23,046 nucleotides of DNA, taken from UBA4782 sp034430215. Lineage in GTDB: Bacteria > Chloroflexota > Anaerolineae > Anaerolineales > Anaerolineaceae. This document shows positions 22,963 to 23,046 of this stretch, piece by piece. The notes under the pieces were generated by a model. The model made no database searches and had not been told where the DNA came from. It saw nothing but the letters and a program-made list of their open reading frames with translations. Position 1 is the first letter of the stretch, and every line of letters begins with the position of its first letter. The position numbers and the translations under genes are program-made. The DNA lies in assembly GCA_034430215.1 (NCBI GenBank), contig DAOUFE010000016.1, positions 1-23,046 on the forward strand. Reading direction: 5' to 3'.

Positions 22963-23046
22963 CAGTTTAAAAAAAGAAGGTTGAACGACATTGAATCTCC
23001 AATAAAATAGTTTTTGCGAAAGCATTTTATAAAACGGAGTAAGACA

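Overview
The window looks like a chromosomal segment from a bacterium of the Chloroflexota, most plausibly class Anaerolineae. This is inferred from gene style, not from a marker gene. The clues are a serine/threonine kinase ending in an NBR1-type Ig-like domain, Thr/Pro-rich linkers on membrane-anchored extracellular proteins, a zinc-ribbon/transmembrane/beta-propeller/PPC protein, a LysM lipoprotein, and many small operons on alternating strands. I see no rRNA, tRNA, CRISPR array, phage genes or plasmid genes. Base composition looks even and moderately AT-rich.

Left part (1-5234): a small unknown gene and a DegV-type fatty-acid-binding gene on the minus strand, a 472-478 residue orphan on the plus strand, and two minus-strand extended-SDR (NAD(P)-dependent epimerase/dehydratase) genes. 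The outer SDR gene has a good promoter with a TetR-operator-like palindrome at its start point. A strong terminator separates it from the second SDR gene, whose usual catalytic Lys is a Cys.

Mobile element (5234-6438): a complete IS4-family insertion sequence of 1185 bp, with perfect 14-bp terminal inverted repeats, an intact DDE transposase and a 10-bp target duplication. It sits just upstream of the most unusual gene here (6478-7572): a bacterial protein with two textbook LIM zinc-finger domains, further Cys pairs and a C-terminal HEAMH metallopeptidase region like that of plant DA1. The duplicated target contains the -10-like TACAAT. Seven bases after it, an ATG opens an 11-codon ORF whose stop overlaps the LIM gene start (ATGA).

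Centre (7577-17595): mostly cell-envelope and signalling genes. They are a LysM lipoprotein with an M15-like zinc-site signature, a transmembrane Ser/Thr kinase with an extracellular Ig-like domain, a large zinc-ribbon/TM/propeller/PPC surface protein, a two-gene operon (stand-alone E2-type acyltransferase plus a multipass membrane protein with an internal 20-residue repeat), a membrane-anchored protein with two beta-rich repeats, and a small possibly AlkZ-related protein.

Right part (17703-23046): a minus-strand set for peptide or amide hydrolysis (S9 prolyl-oligopeptidase-type peptidase, creatininase-family amidohydrolase with a degenerate extra N-terminal domain, C45 acyltransferase/hydrolase). 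Divergent from it is a secreted beta-helix-like protein that stops after only a few rungs.

Several genes carry a -10 hexamer 5-9 bases before their likely ATG with no Shine-Dalgarno sequence, which suggests leaderless transcripts. Convergent gene pairs are packed to within 0-9 bases, or share a terminator hairpin. The strongest candidate for something little described is the LIM-DA1-like protein and its IS-remodelled upstream region.
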